Shown in pieces: positions 24,244 through 31,355 of a stretch of DNA of 39,335 nucleotides. The stretch is from contig CAUDVX010000013.1 of assembly GCA_958452935.1 (NCBI GenBank), positions 1 through 39,335 of the forward strand, in the 5' to 3' direction. Origin of the DNA: an uncultured Collinsella sp. (GTDB lineage: Bacteria > Actinomycetota > Coriobacteriia > Coriobacteriales > Coriobacteriaceae). Below the pieces are notes generated by a model. That model had not been told where the DNA came from. It did not search any database and worked only from the letters and a program-made list of their open reading frames with translations. Position 1 is the stretch's first letter. Each line of letters opens with the position of its first letter. A program made the position numbers and the translations under genes.

Positions 24244-24483
24244 CTATTCATCTTTAAGCCCAAAAAGGCTATCGGCTTCATCGTCGGATATATATTCCAG
24301 TACATCGCCTGGTTGGCAGTCGAGTGCCCGGCATATCGCGTCAAGAGTTGAAAAACGTATGGCAGAAACCTTGCCCGTCTTAATGCGTGACATATTGACC
24401 TGGGAGATGCCCACGCGTTCCGCAAGCTCTTTGGATGAGATCTTGCGTTCGGCGAGCATGCGGTCAAGCCGCAGAATAATCAT
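24244..24483 (-). CDS. XRE-family transcriptional regulator (79 aa)
   Basis: A single Cro/C1-type helix-turn-helix domain of the short YozG type: MLAERKISSKELAERVGISQ, VNMSRIKTGKVSAIRFSTL, DAICRALDCQPGDVLEYI. It binds DNA as a dimer and very likely controls its own operon. AGGGG lies before the ATG at 24483 and overlaps the stop of the upstream DUF2975 gene, so the two are translated from one transcript. The XRE/DUF2975 pairing recurs widely in Firmicutes and Actinobacteria. Confidence 0.88.
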   Translation of the reverse strand: MIILRLDRMLAERKISSKELAERVGISQVNMSRIKTGKVSAIRFSTLDAICRALDCQPGDVLEYISDDEADSLFGLKDE

Positions 24484-24492
24484 GGATTTCCC

Positions 24493-25131
24493 CTAGAGCA
24501 ACTCGTCATCTTGCTTTTGCAGGATATACCCGTAGCGGAAGATGCTGGCAATCAGGCAAATAATCAGGCCTGCAAAGAGCATGGAGGGCTCGAATAACTG
24601 GCCGACGAACGCATCCGTAAAGCTGCCGCCAAATCCTGAGAGTATCATTCCCGTGATTACGGCGCCAAGAAGCCTCACGGCAACGCCGCCGATAAGGAAT
24701 AAATGTCCTACTCGACGAAGTGTCTGGTTACATTCAAGGTCAAAGGGCCTGCCTTCCTTTTCAATGTTGAGGAAAAGCCTGCGCACGCTTATCGCGATGG
24801 TAAGCGCGAGGCATGTCATCAAGAGGCTCCCTATGGCAGTGTGACCATCGTGTGCGACGAGCATAAGTGGGGCCTGCGCATCGGTACCGACGATAGCAAG
24901 GCACGGCCCTTCGCCGGCTTGAAGTTCTACGGATTGGAGACACGAGCCTTGGGAGAGGCCAGGCAATATGAGTAGAAGGTCAATCGCAATGACTGCGAGG
25001 AGCCCCAGAGCGAGCGCGGTGGTAATGCAGATCGTGGCCCATTTGCAGATGCGAGCGAGCTTCCTCAGTTTGGCTACCGTCTGTTCGCGGCTGATGGTTT
25101 CATTCGATATAGATGCGTTTCGATGGACCAT
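24493..25131 (-). CDS. DUF2975 membrane protein
   Basis: The 212-residue protein has four hydrophobic segments: about residues 31-57 (WATICITTALALGLLAVIAI), 100-115 (GSLLMTCLALTIAISV), 145-165 and 185-205. The charged segment between the second and third, RRLFLNIEKEGRPFDLECNQ, matches the conserved DUF2975 motif (F..I..G.PF). Function is unknown. It is partnered with the XRE regulator directly downstream, a common conserved pair. GGAGGGG lies immediately upstream of the ATG. The gene's promoter must lie in the AT-rich stretch to the right. Confidence 0.82.
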   Translation of the reverse strand: MVHRNASISNETISREQTVAKLRKLARICKWATICITTALALGLLAVIAIDLLLILPGLSQGSCLQSVELQAGEGPCLAIVGTDAQAPLMLVAHDGHTAIGSLLMTCLALTIAISVRRLFLNIEKEGRPFDLECNQTLRRVGHLFLIGGVAVRLLGAVITGMILSGFGGSFTDAFVGQLFEPSMLFAGLIICLIASIFRYGYILQKQDDELL

Positions 25132-25378
25132 AACCCCTCCAATCGGCGTTTTGGATGATACTTGTATCTTATCAGAATTAATGACAAACGATAAATAATT
25201 ACGGATACTGAGTATGTAATGATTGAAAACGATTAGCGTGAGCTATTAGCTCATTTTGGATGCCGGAGTTTGGCGCGTGGGGGATAAGGACAAATGCCAA
25301 AATTTCCTGTGATCGCGCAAGCGCTCCATCGGGTTCCCCTAATTCATATGGGAAAACAGCTGCAAACGATTGCAAGTA

Positions 25379-25643
25379 ACCGGTGAACGGTCGAAAACTA
25401 CCGTTCACCGATAATCTCAAAACTGGTTCTAACTGGTATTAAGTCAAAAAGACCAATTCACATATCTTCACAATGACCTGCAATTTTTCTACACGCTATT
25501 TTTAGCCGCCCTACGTTGTTTAGACACAGGAAAAGATCAGATTTTTTGCCAAAGCATTTCGAAACGGTTTCAAAACCGCAGGTAGAAGTGTTAACGACCG
25601 GTAAACGGTCGATTTATCACCGTGAGCGGTGCAAAAACGTTTT
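25379..25643. promoter_or_regulatory. cluster of operator-like palindromes upstream of the PTS operon
   Basis: This AT-rich stretch carries no gene. It contains an 11-bp inverted repeat (25381-25391 with 25400-25410), GAAACGGTTTC at 25561-25571, GACCG with CGGTC at 25596-25610, CACCG with CGGTG at 25618-25631 and AAAACGTTTT at 25634-25643. A 16-base sequence, ACCGGT(G/A)AACGGTCGA, occurs at 25379 and again 218 bases later at 25597. The AACGTT and AACGGTT cores resemble LacI-family operators. Which regulator binds is unknown. Confidence 0.5.
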
Positions 25644-25681
25644 ACCGTATGAATCAACGAAAGCGACCTCTTCTGGGGTGA

Positions 25682-25717
25682 TATAGTGACAACAACACGT
25701 CACGTGGTTACTACCAG
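25682..25717 (+). promoter_or_regulatory. PTS operon promoter with GntR-type operator
   Basis: TATAGT at 25682-25687 is a plausible -10 box without a clear -35. GTGGTTACTACCAG at 25704-25717 follows at the expected start of transcription and is a near-palindrome (TGGT, 4 bases, ACCA) like NagR/DasR operators. Its 13-base core TGGTTACTACCAG is repeated exactly in front of agaS. A further ACCACTGGT half-site lies at 25725-25733. Confidence 0.65.
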
Positions 25718-25780
25718 TTTAGAAACCACTGGTCTTCAAAGAACGCTTTCTAAGAAGCTTTAAGGGCGAGCGCCCGCTGG

Positions 25781-25823
25781 CTTCCGAAAATCATCGGACT
25801 CAGATCGTACACACCTTCGGAAG
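25781..25823 (+). promoter_or_regulatory. leader hairpin overlapping the PTS IIA ribosome site
   Basis: CTTCCGA (25781-25787) pairs with TCGGAAG (25817-25823). The right arm contains part of the GGAAGGG ribosome site for ATG 25834. It may modulate translation of the first PTS gene. Confidence 0.4.
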
Positions 25824-25833
25824 GGAAATTTGA

Positions 25834-26277
25834 ATGGTTGGCTTTATTCTTACCGGTCATGGACAGTTCGCACCCGGTCTTGCAAGCGCTATCGCTATGG
25901 TTGCCGGCGACCAGCCTGCTTTTACCGTCGTTCCTTTTGAGGGCGACCAGGCCGCATCCTACGGTGAGGATCTCCGCGCCGCTATTACCGCCATGCGCGA
26001 GGAGTGCGATGGCGTGCTTGTCTTTACCGACCTGCTTGGCGGCACCCCGTTCAACCAGTCGATGATGATTGCCCAGGATGTCGACAACGTCGAGGTTCTG
26101 ACTGGCACCAACCTTCCCATGGTTATTGAGCTTCTGTTCCTCCGCGGCAATGCCACGCTCGCCGAGCTTGGCGAGCAGGCCGTGACCGTTGGCCAGACGG
26201 GCGTCACCGCCCAGACGGTCGCATCCGTTGCCGGCTCCGAGGAAGAGGATATCTTCGGCGACGAGGACGGCATTTAA
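25834..26277 (+). CDS. PTS mannose-family EIIA component
   Basis: EIIA accepts phosphate from HPr on His9 (FILTGHGQFAPG) and passes it to IIB. The 147-residue protein is a stand-alone EIIA-Man domain of normal size; DGVLVFTDLLGGTPFNQS at about 59-76 is the second conserved motif, and the C-terminus is an acidic tail. It is the first gene of the PTS operon, behind an inducible-looking promoter and leader hairpin. Its stop overlaps the yajC start by one base. The sugar is inferred from downstream genes to be an N-acetylated amino sugar. Confidence 0.92.
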   Translation: MVGFILTGHGQFAPGLASAIAMVAGDQPAFTVVPFEGDQAASYGEDLRAAITAMREECDGVLVFTDLLGGTPFNQSMMIAQDVDNVEVLTGTNLPMVIELLFLRGNATLAELGEQAVTVGQTGVTAQTVASVAGSEEEDIFGDEDGI

Positions 26278-26558
26278 TGGCCGATTTCGGAGCCAACGTC
26301 CTGAGCTCCTCGGTCGCCCTTTTAGGCCTGCTTGTCATCATGGGCTTGATTTACACCATCTGGTCGCAAATCAACATGAAGAAGAAGCAGAAGTACTTCA
26401 AGGAGCTGCACACCGAGCTCAAGCCGGGTCAGGAGGTTCTTTTCGCCGGCGGTATCTACGGAACCGTCAAAGGCTTCGAAGGCGAGAAGGTCCAGATCAA
26501 AGTCCGATCCGGAGCCGTCGTAGATGTTTCGCGTTACGCGATTCAGGAGATCAAGTAA
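26277..26558 (+). CDS. yajC: YajC-family small membrane protein inside the PTS operon
   Basis: The 93-residue protein has the YajC layout: one N-terminal helix (VALLGLLVIMGLIYTIW), a basic segment (QINMKKKQKYFKELHTELKPGQEV), and the SH3-like LFAGGIYGTVKGFEGEKVQIKV. Classical YajC associates with SecDF and YidC, yet this copy overlaps the IIA stop by one base and precedes IIB. YajC-like genes also occur in streptococcal mannose-family PTS operons linked to hyaluronate or amino-sugar use, so the association is not unique. A role in assembling or stabilising the IIC/IID membrane complex is inference. Confidence 0.85.
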   Translation: MADFGANVLSSSVALLGLLVIMGLIYTIWSQINMKKKQKYFKELHTELKPGQEVLFAGGIYGTVKGFEGEKVQIKVRSGAVVDVSRYAIQEIK

Positions 26559-26594
26559 CTGTCGTCAGCAAATATCGAAAGGAAGCTGATCAAC

Positions 26595-27077
26595 ATGGCA
26601 GAACCCAACATTCTTCTTACCCGCATCGATAACCGACTGGTTCATGGTCAGGTTGCCACCCAGTGGAACTCCACTCTGGGCTCCAACCTCATCCTCGTCG
26701 CCAACGACGACGTGGCGTCCAACACCATGCGCCAGAACCTCATGAAGATGGCCGCTCCCGCCGGCGTCGCTACGCGTTTCTTCTCCCTGCAGAAGACCAT
26801 CGACGTCATTGGCAAGGCGAGCCCGCGCCAGAAGATCTTCATCGTGGCCGAAACACCGGAAGACGTGCTTACGCTCGTCAAGGGCGGTGTGCCTATAAAG
26901 AAGGTAAACATCGGCAACATGCACATGTCGGAAGGAAAGCGCCAAGTCGCCACCTCCGTCGCAGTTAACGACGAGGATGTCGCTGCGTTTAAAGAGCTGC
27001 AGGAATTGGGGGTGGAGTTGGAGATCAGGCGCGTTCCGAGCACGCCTGTTGAGGACACGAGCAAGCTCTTCTCGTAA
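26595..27077 (+). CDS. PTS mannose-family EIIB component
   Basis: EIIB takes phosphate from IIA and gives it to the sugar bound in IIC/IID. The 160-residue protein has the active-site motif RIDNRLVHGQV with the phosphorylated His17, FFSLQKTIDVI, GGVPIKKVNIGNMH and FKELQELGVELEIR, all standard for the family. AAAGGAAG precedes ATG 26595. It lies 37 bases after yajC and 91 bases before IIC. A paralogue at 36320-36814 shares most of the sequence but has Tyr in place of His17. Confidence 0.93.
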   Translation: MAEPNILLTRIDNRLVHGQVATQWNSTLGSNLILVANDDVASNTMRQNLMKMAAPAGVATRFFSLQKTIDVIGKASPRQKIFIVAETPEDVLTLVKGGVPIKKVNIGNMHMSEGKRQVATSVAVNDEDVAAFKELQELGVELEIRRVPSTPVEDTSKLFS

Positions 27078-27167
27078 TCCTCGTGATCCACGTTGTCAGG
27101 AGTGAAACCCTGACGTTCTGTACGTGATATCCAAAGTGCGTACATACATTTTGAAAGGAGGAGCAAG

Positions 27168-27968
27168 ATGGAATACTCGATCATCCAGATCGCTCTGGTC
27201 TTCGTTGTCACGTTCATCGCGGCAATCGACCAGTTTGACTTCCTCGAGTCTCTCTATCAGCCCATCGTCACCGGCGCCGTCATCGGTCTTATCCTTGGCG
27301 ACCTCAACACCGGTCTTCTCGTGGGTGGTACCTATCAGCTCATGACGATCGGCAACATGCCGATCGGAGGCGCTCAGCCGCCTAACGCCGTCATCGGCGG
27401 CATCATGGCAGCCATTCTCGCTATCGCCACGGGCCTCGAGCCCAACGCGGCAGTCGGCCTCGCCATTCCGTTCGCTCTGCTTGGCCAGCTTGGCGTTACC
27501 CTGGTCTTCACGCTTATGTCCCCGCTTATGTCCACGGCCGATAACATGGCTCACAACGCGGACACCAAGGGCATCGAGCGCCTGAACTACTTCGCCATGG
27601 CTCTGCTCGGCCTGATCTTCGCTGTCGTCGTCACACTGTTCTTCATCGCTGGCGCTACCATCGGTCAGACCATCGCTTCTGCCATCCCGACGTGGCTGCA
27701 GACCGGTCTGTCCGCTGCAGGCGGCATGATGCGCTTCGTCGGCTTCGCCGTCCTGCTCAAGGTTATGATGAACCGCGATATGTGGGGCTTCTTCCTCATG
27801 GGCTTCGGCCTCGCGCTCATCACCGTTGCCAACGATTCGCTGGCAACCCCTGCTCTGCTCATCCTCGCTCTCATCGGCTTCGGCATCGCTTTCTGGGACT
27901 TCCAGCAGCAGACCGAGCTGAAGGGTGCAGCTGTTTCTGACGGAGGTGACTTCGAAGATGGCATCTAA
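27168..27968 (+). CDS. PTS mannose-family EIIC permease component
   Basis: IIC forms the sugar-translocating membrane channel with IID. The 266-residue protein is hydrophobic throughout, with motifs IDQFDFLESLYQPIVTGAVIG and GGTYQLMTIGNMPIGGAQPP, characteristic of the AgaC/ManY family and including the conserved IGNMPIGGAQPPN-like segment. AAAGGAGGAG precedes ATG 27168. Its end overlaps IID by 11 bases, indicating coupled synthesis. Closest functional class by context is N-acetylgalactosamine or related amino sugars. Confidence 0.92.
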   Translation: MEYSIIQIALVFVVTFIAAIDQFDFLESLYQPIVTGAVIGLILGDLNTGLLVGGTYQLMTIGNMPIGGAQPPNAVIGGIMAAILAIATGLEPNAAVGLAIPFALLGQLGVTLVFTLMSPLMSTADNMAHNADTKGIERLNYFAMALLGLIFAVVVTLFFIAGATIGQTIASAIPTWLQTGLSAAGGMMRFVGFAVLLKVMMNRDMWGFFLMGFGLALITVANDSLATPALLILALIGFGIAFWDFQQQTELKGAAVSDGGDFEDGI

Positions 27969-29040
27969 TGAGTATGTGATCCCGGAGCACTACGAGGATC
28001 TCACTCCTGCTCCGCAGCTCGACCAGAAGACCCTCAACAAGATGGCTTGGCGCTCCTGCTTCCTGCAGGCCTCGTTCAACTACGAGCGTATGCAGGCCGC
28101 TGGCTGGCTCTACTCCATCATCCCCGGTCTGGAGAAGATCCACACCAACAAGAACGACCTCGCGGCTTCCATGAGCCACAACCTGGAGTTCTTCAACACC
28201 CACCCGTTCCTCGTCACCTTTGTTATGGGCATCGTGCTTTCGCTCGAGCAGAACAAGGTTGACATCCCCACGATCCGCGCCGTCCGCGTCGCCGCAATGG
28301 GCCCGCTCGGTGGTATCGGTGACGCCCTGTTCTGGCTGACGCTCGTGCCTATCACGGCCGGCATCACCTCCAACATGGCCATCAACGGCAACGCCGCTGC
28401 GCCGATCATCTTCCTGGTGATCTTCAACGCCGTCCAGTTCGCTCTGCGCTTCTGGCTCATGAACTGGTCCTACAAGCTTGGCACCAGCGCTATTGACGCT
28501 CTGACCGCCAACATGCAGGCCTTCACGCGTGCCGCTTCCATCATGGGCGTCTTCGTCGTCGGTTGCCTGGTCGTCACCATGGGTGGCACCCAGATCAACC
28601 TCCAGATCCCCAACGGCACCACCCGTGGCCTTGCCCCTACTACCGTGATCGTCTCCGAGAAGGAGGCCGAGAACTTCACCGGTATGGAGGGCATCGATAC
28701 CGAGACCGCTGAGGCCGGTACCATCGCCATGACCGATGAGGACGGCAACGCCCTCACCGCCACCGATGCCGACGGCAACGAGGTCAAGTGCGGCGTCGCC
28801 GATCTGGGCAACGGCATGGAGTCCGTGACCTACGCTACCGTTACCGAGGATCCGGTCAACTTCTCTGTTGCCGACACCCTCAACACCATCGTCCCGAAGC
28901 TCGTCCCGCTTATGCTTACGCTGCTGCTTTACTACATGTTCGCTAAGCACAGCTGGACCCCGACCAAGGGCATTCTCCTGCTCTTCGTCCTTGGCATCCT
29001 GGGCGCCGGCCCGCTTGGTCTCTGGCCGAGCATCTGGTAA
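27958..29040 (+). CDS. PTS mannose-family EIID component with large extra loop
   Basis: IID completes the membrane complex. ATG 27958 has GGAGG upstream within iic. Family motifs are present: WRSCFLQASFNYERMQAAGW, HTNKNDLAASMSHNLEFFN, GPLGGIGDALFW and a C-terminal GILGAGPLGLW. At 360 residues it is about 75 longer than E. coli ManZ. The excess is a soluble stretch at about 212-307, rich in Thr, Asp and Glu, between the penultimate and last membrane helices. This loop should face outside if topology is conserved; it could contact ligand or cell surface. A terminator region follows. Confidence 0.92.
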   Translation: MASNEYVIPEHYEDLTPAPQLDQKTLNKMAWRSCFLQASFNYERMQAAGWLYSIIPGLEKIHTNKNDLAASMSHNLEFFNTHPFLVTFVMGIVLSLEQNKVDIPTIRAVRVAAMGPLGGIGDALFWLTLVPITAGITSNMAINGNAAAPIIFLVIFNAVQFALRFWLMNWSYKLGTSAIDALTANMQAFTRAASIMGVFVVGCLVVTMGGTQINLQIPNGTTRGLAPTTVIVSEKEAENFTGMEGIDTETAEAGTIAMTDEDGNALTATDADGNEVKCGVADLGNGMESVTYATVTEDPVNFSVADTLNTIVPKLVPLMLTLLLYYMFAKHSWTPTKGILLLFVLGILGAGPLGLWPSIW

Positions 29041-29106
29041 GGCTCTAGCTTGAGGGGTGTGTCCCTACGCGGCTCACACCCCGACCCCTTAAGCCATGTG
29101 TATGTT

Positions 29107-29140
29107 AAAAGCCGCGTGCTCGAAAGAGCGCGCGGCTTTT
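29107..29140. terminator. intrinsic terminator after the PTS operon
   Basis: AAAAGCCGCGTGCTC pairs with GAGCGCGCGGCTTTT (one wobble) around GAAA. T bases follow on the plus strand. Another hairpin (GGGGTGTG with CACACCCC) lies between it and the IID stop. Confidence 0.85.
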
Positions 29141-29146
29141 GTTTTC

Positions 29147-29176
29147 TTGATGATTCGGGTGTGGCAGACAGATAAT
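29147..29176 (+). promoter_or_regulatory. putative promoter of the GntR gene
   Basis: TTGATG (29147-29152) and GATAAT (29171-29176) are separated by 18 bases. Immediately downstream, GCTAA and TTAGC flank a CCTAGG palindrome (29177-29199), a possible autoregulatory site. Confidence 0.45.
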
Positions 29177-29225
29177 GCTAAACACCCTAGGTAGTTAGCC
29201 GAATTCGAGCAAAAGGGAGGATAGG

Positions 29226-29957
29226 ATGGCGATCGGAGCGCGTAAGCAACCGCTGTACGATCAGCTGGTCGATATTCTGACCGAAAAGATCGACCATGAA
29301 TATCGCGCCGGTGACATGATTCCTTCCGAGCGCGAACTTTCGGAGCGCTATGGTCTCTCGCGCACCACGGTGCGCCTGGCTTTGCAGGAACTGGAGCGTT
29401 TAGGACTGGTGGTTCGGCAGCACGGTCGCGGTACCTTTGTGACCGACCGTTCGGCAAAAGCAACCAATCTTATGCAGTCCTACAGCTTTACCGAGCAGAT
29501 GCGCGCGATGGGTCGCGACCCCGAGACCACGATTCTCGAGTTTTGCGAGATGGAGGCCGATAAAAATCTGGCCGAGCATATGGGGTTGCGTATCGGTGAT
29601 CGCATTTTTAAGCTTAAGCGCCTTCGTTCTGCCGACAACATGCCCATGATGGTCGAACGCAGCTATCTACCAGTTCGTCAATTTCTGTCCCTAAAGCGAC
29701 CGCTGCTGGAGCGTAAGCCGCTTTACGATGTGATTGAGCAAGACTTTCAGCAAAAGATACGCGTGGCCGAAGAGGAGTTCTATGCGAGCATAGCCCGTCC
29801 CACCGACGCCCACCTTTTGGGAATTGTCGAGGGCTCGCCTGTGCTCGATTTGGTCAGGACTACGTATAACGAGTCAAACGAGGTTGTGGAGTACACACTC
29901 TCGGCTGCTCGTGCCGATCAGTTTAAATACAAGGTTTACCACCAGCGTAGCGATTAG
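29226..29957 (+). CDS. GntR-family (HutC/UTRA) transcriptional regulator
   Basis: The 243-residue protein has an N-terminal winged helix (PLYDQLVDILTEKI, MIPSERELSERYGLSRTTVR, LVVRQHGRGTFV) and a C-terminal UTRA ligand domain (MVERSYLPVRQF, ARPTDAHLLGI, PVLDLVRTTYNESNEVVEY). UTRA regulators of the NagR/DasR/AgaR2 group sense amino-sugar phosphates. It lies between the PTS operon and agaS, and a matching CTGGT-N4-ACCAG operator is found at both neighbouring promoters. I infer it represses this locus until the sugar phosphate is present. AAAGGGAGGA precedes the ATG. Confidence 0.92.
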   Translation: MAIGARKQPLYDQLVDILTEKIDHEYRAGDMIPSERELSERYGLSRTTVRLALQELERLGLVVRQHGRGTFVTDRSAKATNLMQSYSFTEQMRAMGRDPETTILEFCEMEADKNLAEHMGLRIGDRIFKLKRLRSADNMPMMVERSYLPVRQFLSLKRPLLERKPLYDVIEQDFQQKIRVAEEEFYASIARPTDAHLLGIVEGSPVLDLVRTTYNESNEVVEYTLSAARADQFKYKVYHQRSD

Positions 29958-29996
29958 TGTCCGCATCGTTTCCATATGATGATTCTTTGCATTTAA

Positions 29997-30032
29997 CTGG
30001 TTACTACCAGATAACCAACCGAAGTGTATAAT
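29997..30032 (+). promoter_or_regulatory. agaS promoter with perfect GntR-type operator
   Basis: CTGGTTACTACCAG (29997-30010) is a perfect CTGGT-N4-ACCAG palindrome. TATAAT at 30027-30032 is a consensus -10 box whose -35 region would fall on the operator, so binding should block RNA polymerase. The 13-base core is identical to that at 25705-25717. Confidence 0.75.
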
Positions 30033-30071
30033 TGCACGTCAGAGGATTACTTCTAGAGAGAGGTATTAAAA

Positions 30072-31238
30072 ATGTTCGAGAAGAGTGTCGAGGAGCTCAC
30101 CGAGCTCGGCGCCCAGATCACCACGGCCGAGATTGCTCAGCAGCCCGAGCTTTGGCGTGATACGCTCAACATCTATCGCGAGAACAAGGAGGCCATCGAG
30201 GCCTTCCTGGCCGAGGCTCGCGCTATGGGCGAGGGTCGTCTGTCCGTTGTCTTCACCGGTGCCGGTACGTCCGACTACGTTGGCGATACCTGCGCCCCGT
30301 ACCTGCGTCACGCTGGCAACACTGATCTCTACGACTTTAAGCCCATCGCCACGACCGACATCGTGAGCGCCCCGCGCGACTTCCTGCGCGCCGAGGATCC
30401 CACGCTCGTGGTTTCCTTCGCCCGCTCTGGCAACAGCCCCGAGAGCCTTGCCGCCGTTGCCGTTGCCAAGGAGCTCGTCCACAACGTCAAGTTCCTCAAC
30501 ATCACCTGCGCTCCCGAGGGCAAGCTCGCCGTCGAATCTGCCGATGATCCCAACGCGCTGACGCTGCTCATTCCGCGCGCCAACGACAAGGGCTTCGCCA
30601 TGACCGGTTCTTATTCCTGCATGACCCTGCTCTCTACCCTTATTTTCGACACTGCCTCTGACGAGCAGAAGGCCGAGTGGGTCGAGACGATTGCCAAGAT
30701 GGGCGAGGAGGTCATCTCCCGTGAGCCCGAGATCGCCGATTACCTGGCTGGCGACTTCAACCGCGTGACCTACTTGGGTTCTGGCTCCTTCGGTGGCCTT
30801 GCCCAGGAGAGCCAGCTCAAGATCCTCGAGCTCGCTCACGGTCTGGTCGCTACTTCCTACGACACCTCCATGGGCTATCGTCACGGACCTAAGTCCTTCG
30901 TCGACGATAAGACGCTCGTCTTCGTGTTCGTCAACAACGACGCCTACACCCGTCAGTACGACATCGACATCCTCAACGAGATCGGTGGCGACGAAATCGC
31001 TCAGCACACCATCGCCGTTCAGCAGGAAGGTGCCACCGTCTATGAGGGTGAGTCCTTCACCTTTAAGGGCTACGAGGCACTTCCCGAGGGCTACCTTGCT
31101 CTGCCGTTCGTGATGTTTGCCCAGGCTATCAGCCTGCTCAACTCCGTGCGCGTGGGCAACACGCCCGATACGCCGAGCCCCACCGGCACGGTCAACCGCG
31201 TGGTTAAGGGCGTGACGATTCACCCCTTCACCGCTTAA
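30072..31238 (+). CDS. agaS: SIS-domain sugar isomerase/deaminase, AgaS type
   Basis: The 388 residues carry two SIS (sugar isomerase) domains: FTGAGTSDYVGDTCAPYLR and SFARSGNSPESLAAV in the first, YLGSGSFGGLAQESQLKILEL and MGYRHGPKSFV in the second. Length and layout match AgaS, which in the E. coli aga pathway converts galactosamine-6-phosphate to tagatose-6-phosphate plus ammonia, rather than NagB. A GlmS-like or glucosamine-6-phosphate deaminase role cannot be excluded from sequence alone, but the LacC-type kinase downstream favours the galactose-series route. It has its own operator-promoter and terminator. Confidence 0.85.
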   Translation: MFEKSVEELTELGAQITTAEIAQQPELWRDTLNIYRENKEAIEAFLAEARAMGEGRLSVVFTGAGTSDYVGDTCAPYLRHAGNTDLYDFKPIATTDIVSAPRDFLRAEDPTLVVSFARSGNSPESLAAVAVAKELVHNVKFLNITCAPEGKLAVESADDPNALTLLIPRANDKGFAMTGSYSCMTLLSTLIFDTASDEQKAEWVETIAKMGEEVISREPEIADYLAGDFNRVTYLGSGSFGGLAQESQLKILELAHGLVATSYDTSMGYRHGPKSFVDDKTLVFVFVNNDAYTRQYDIDILNEIGGDEIAQHTIAVQQEGATVYEGESFTFKGYEALPEGYLALPFVMFAQAISLLNSVRVGNTPDTPSPTGTVNRVVKGVTIHPFTA

Positions 31239-31254
31239 TCGCGTCCCCCTGTAA

Positions 31255-31295
31255 GGGCGCCCGTCCGCTCATAACGGCGGGCGGGCGCTTTTTGT
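31255..31295 (+). terminator. intrinsic terminator after agaS
   Basis: GGGCGCCCG pairs imperfectly with CGGGCGGGCGC around a smaller CCG/CGG stem, and five T follow. Confidence 0.8.
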
Positions 31296-31355
31296 TTTCC
31301 GTGAGCTGGGTATAAGCATCACTACAGTCAACTGCTTTAGAAGCAAGGAGTGCAT

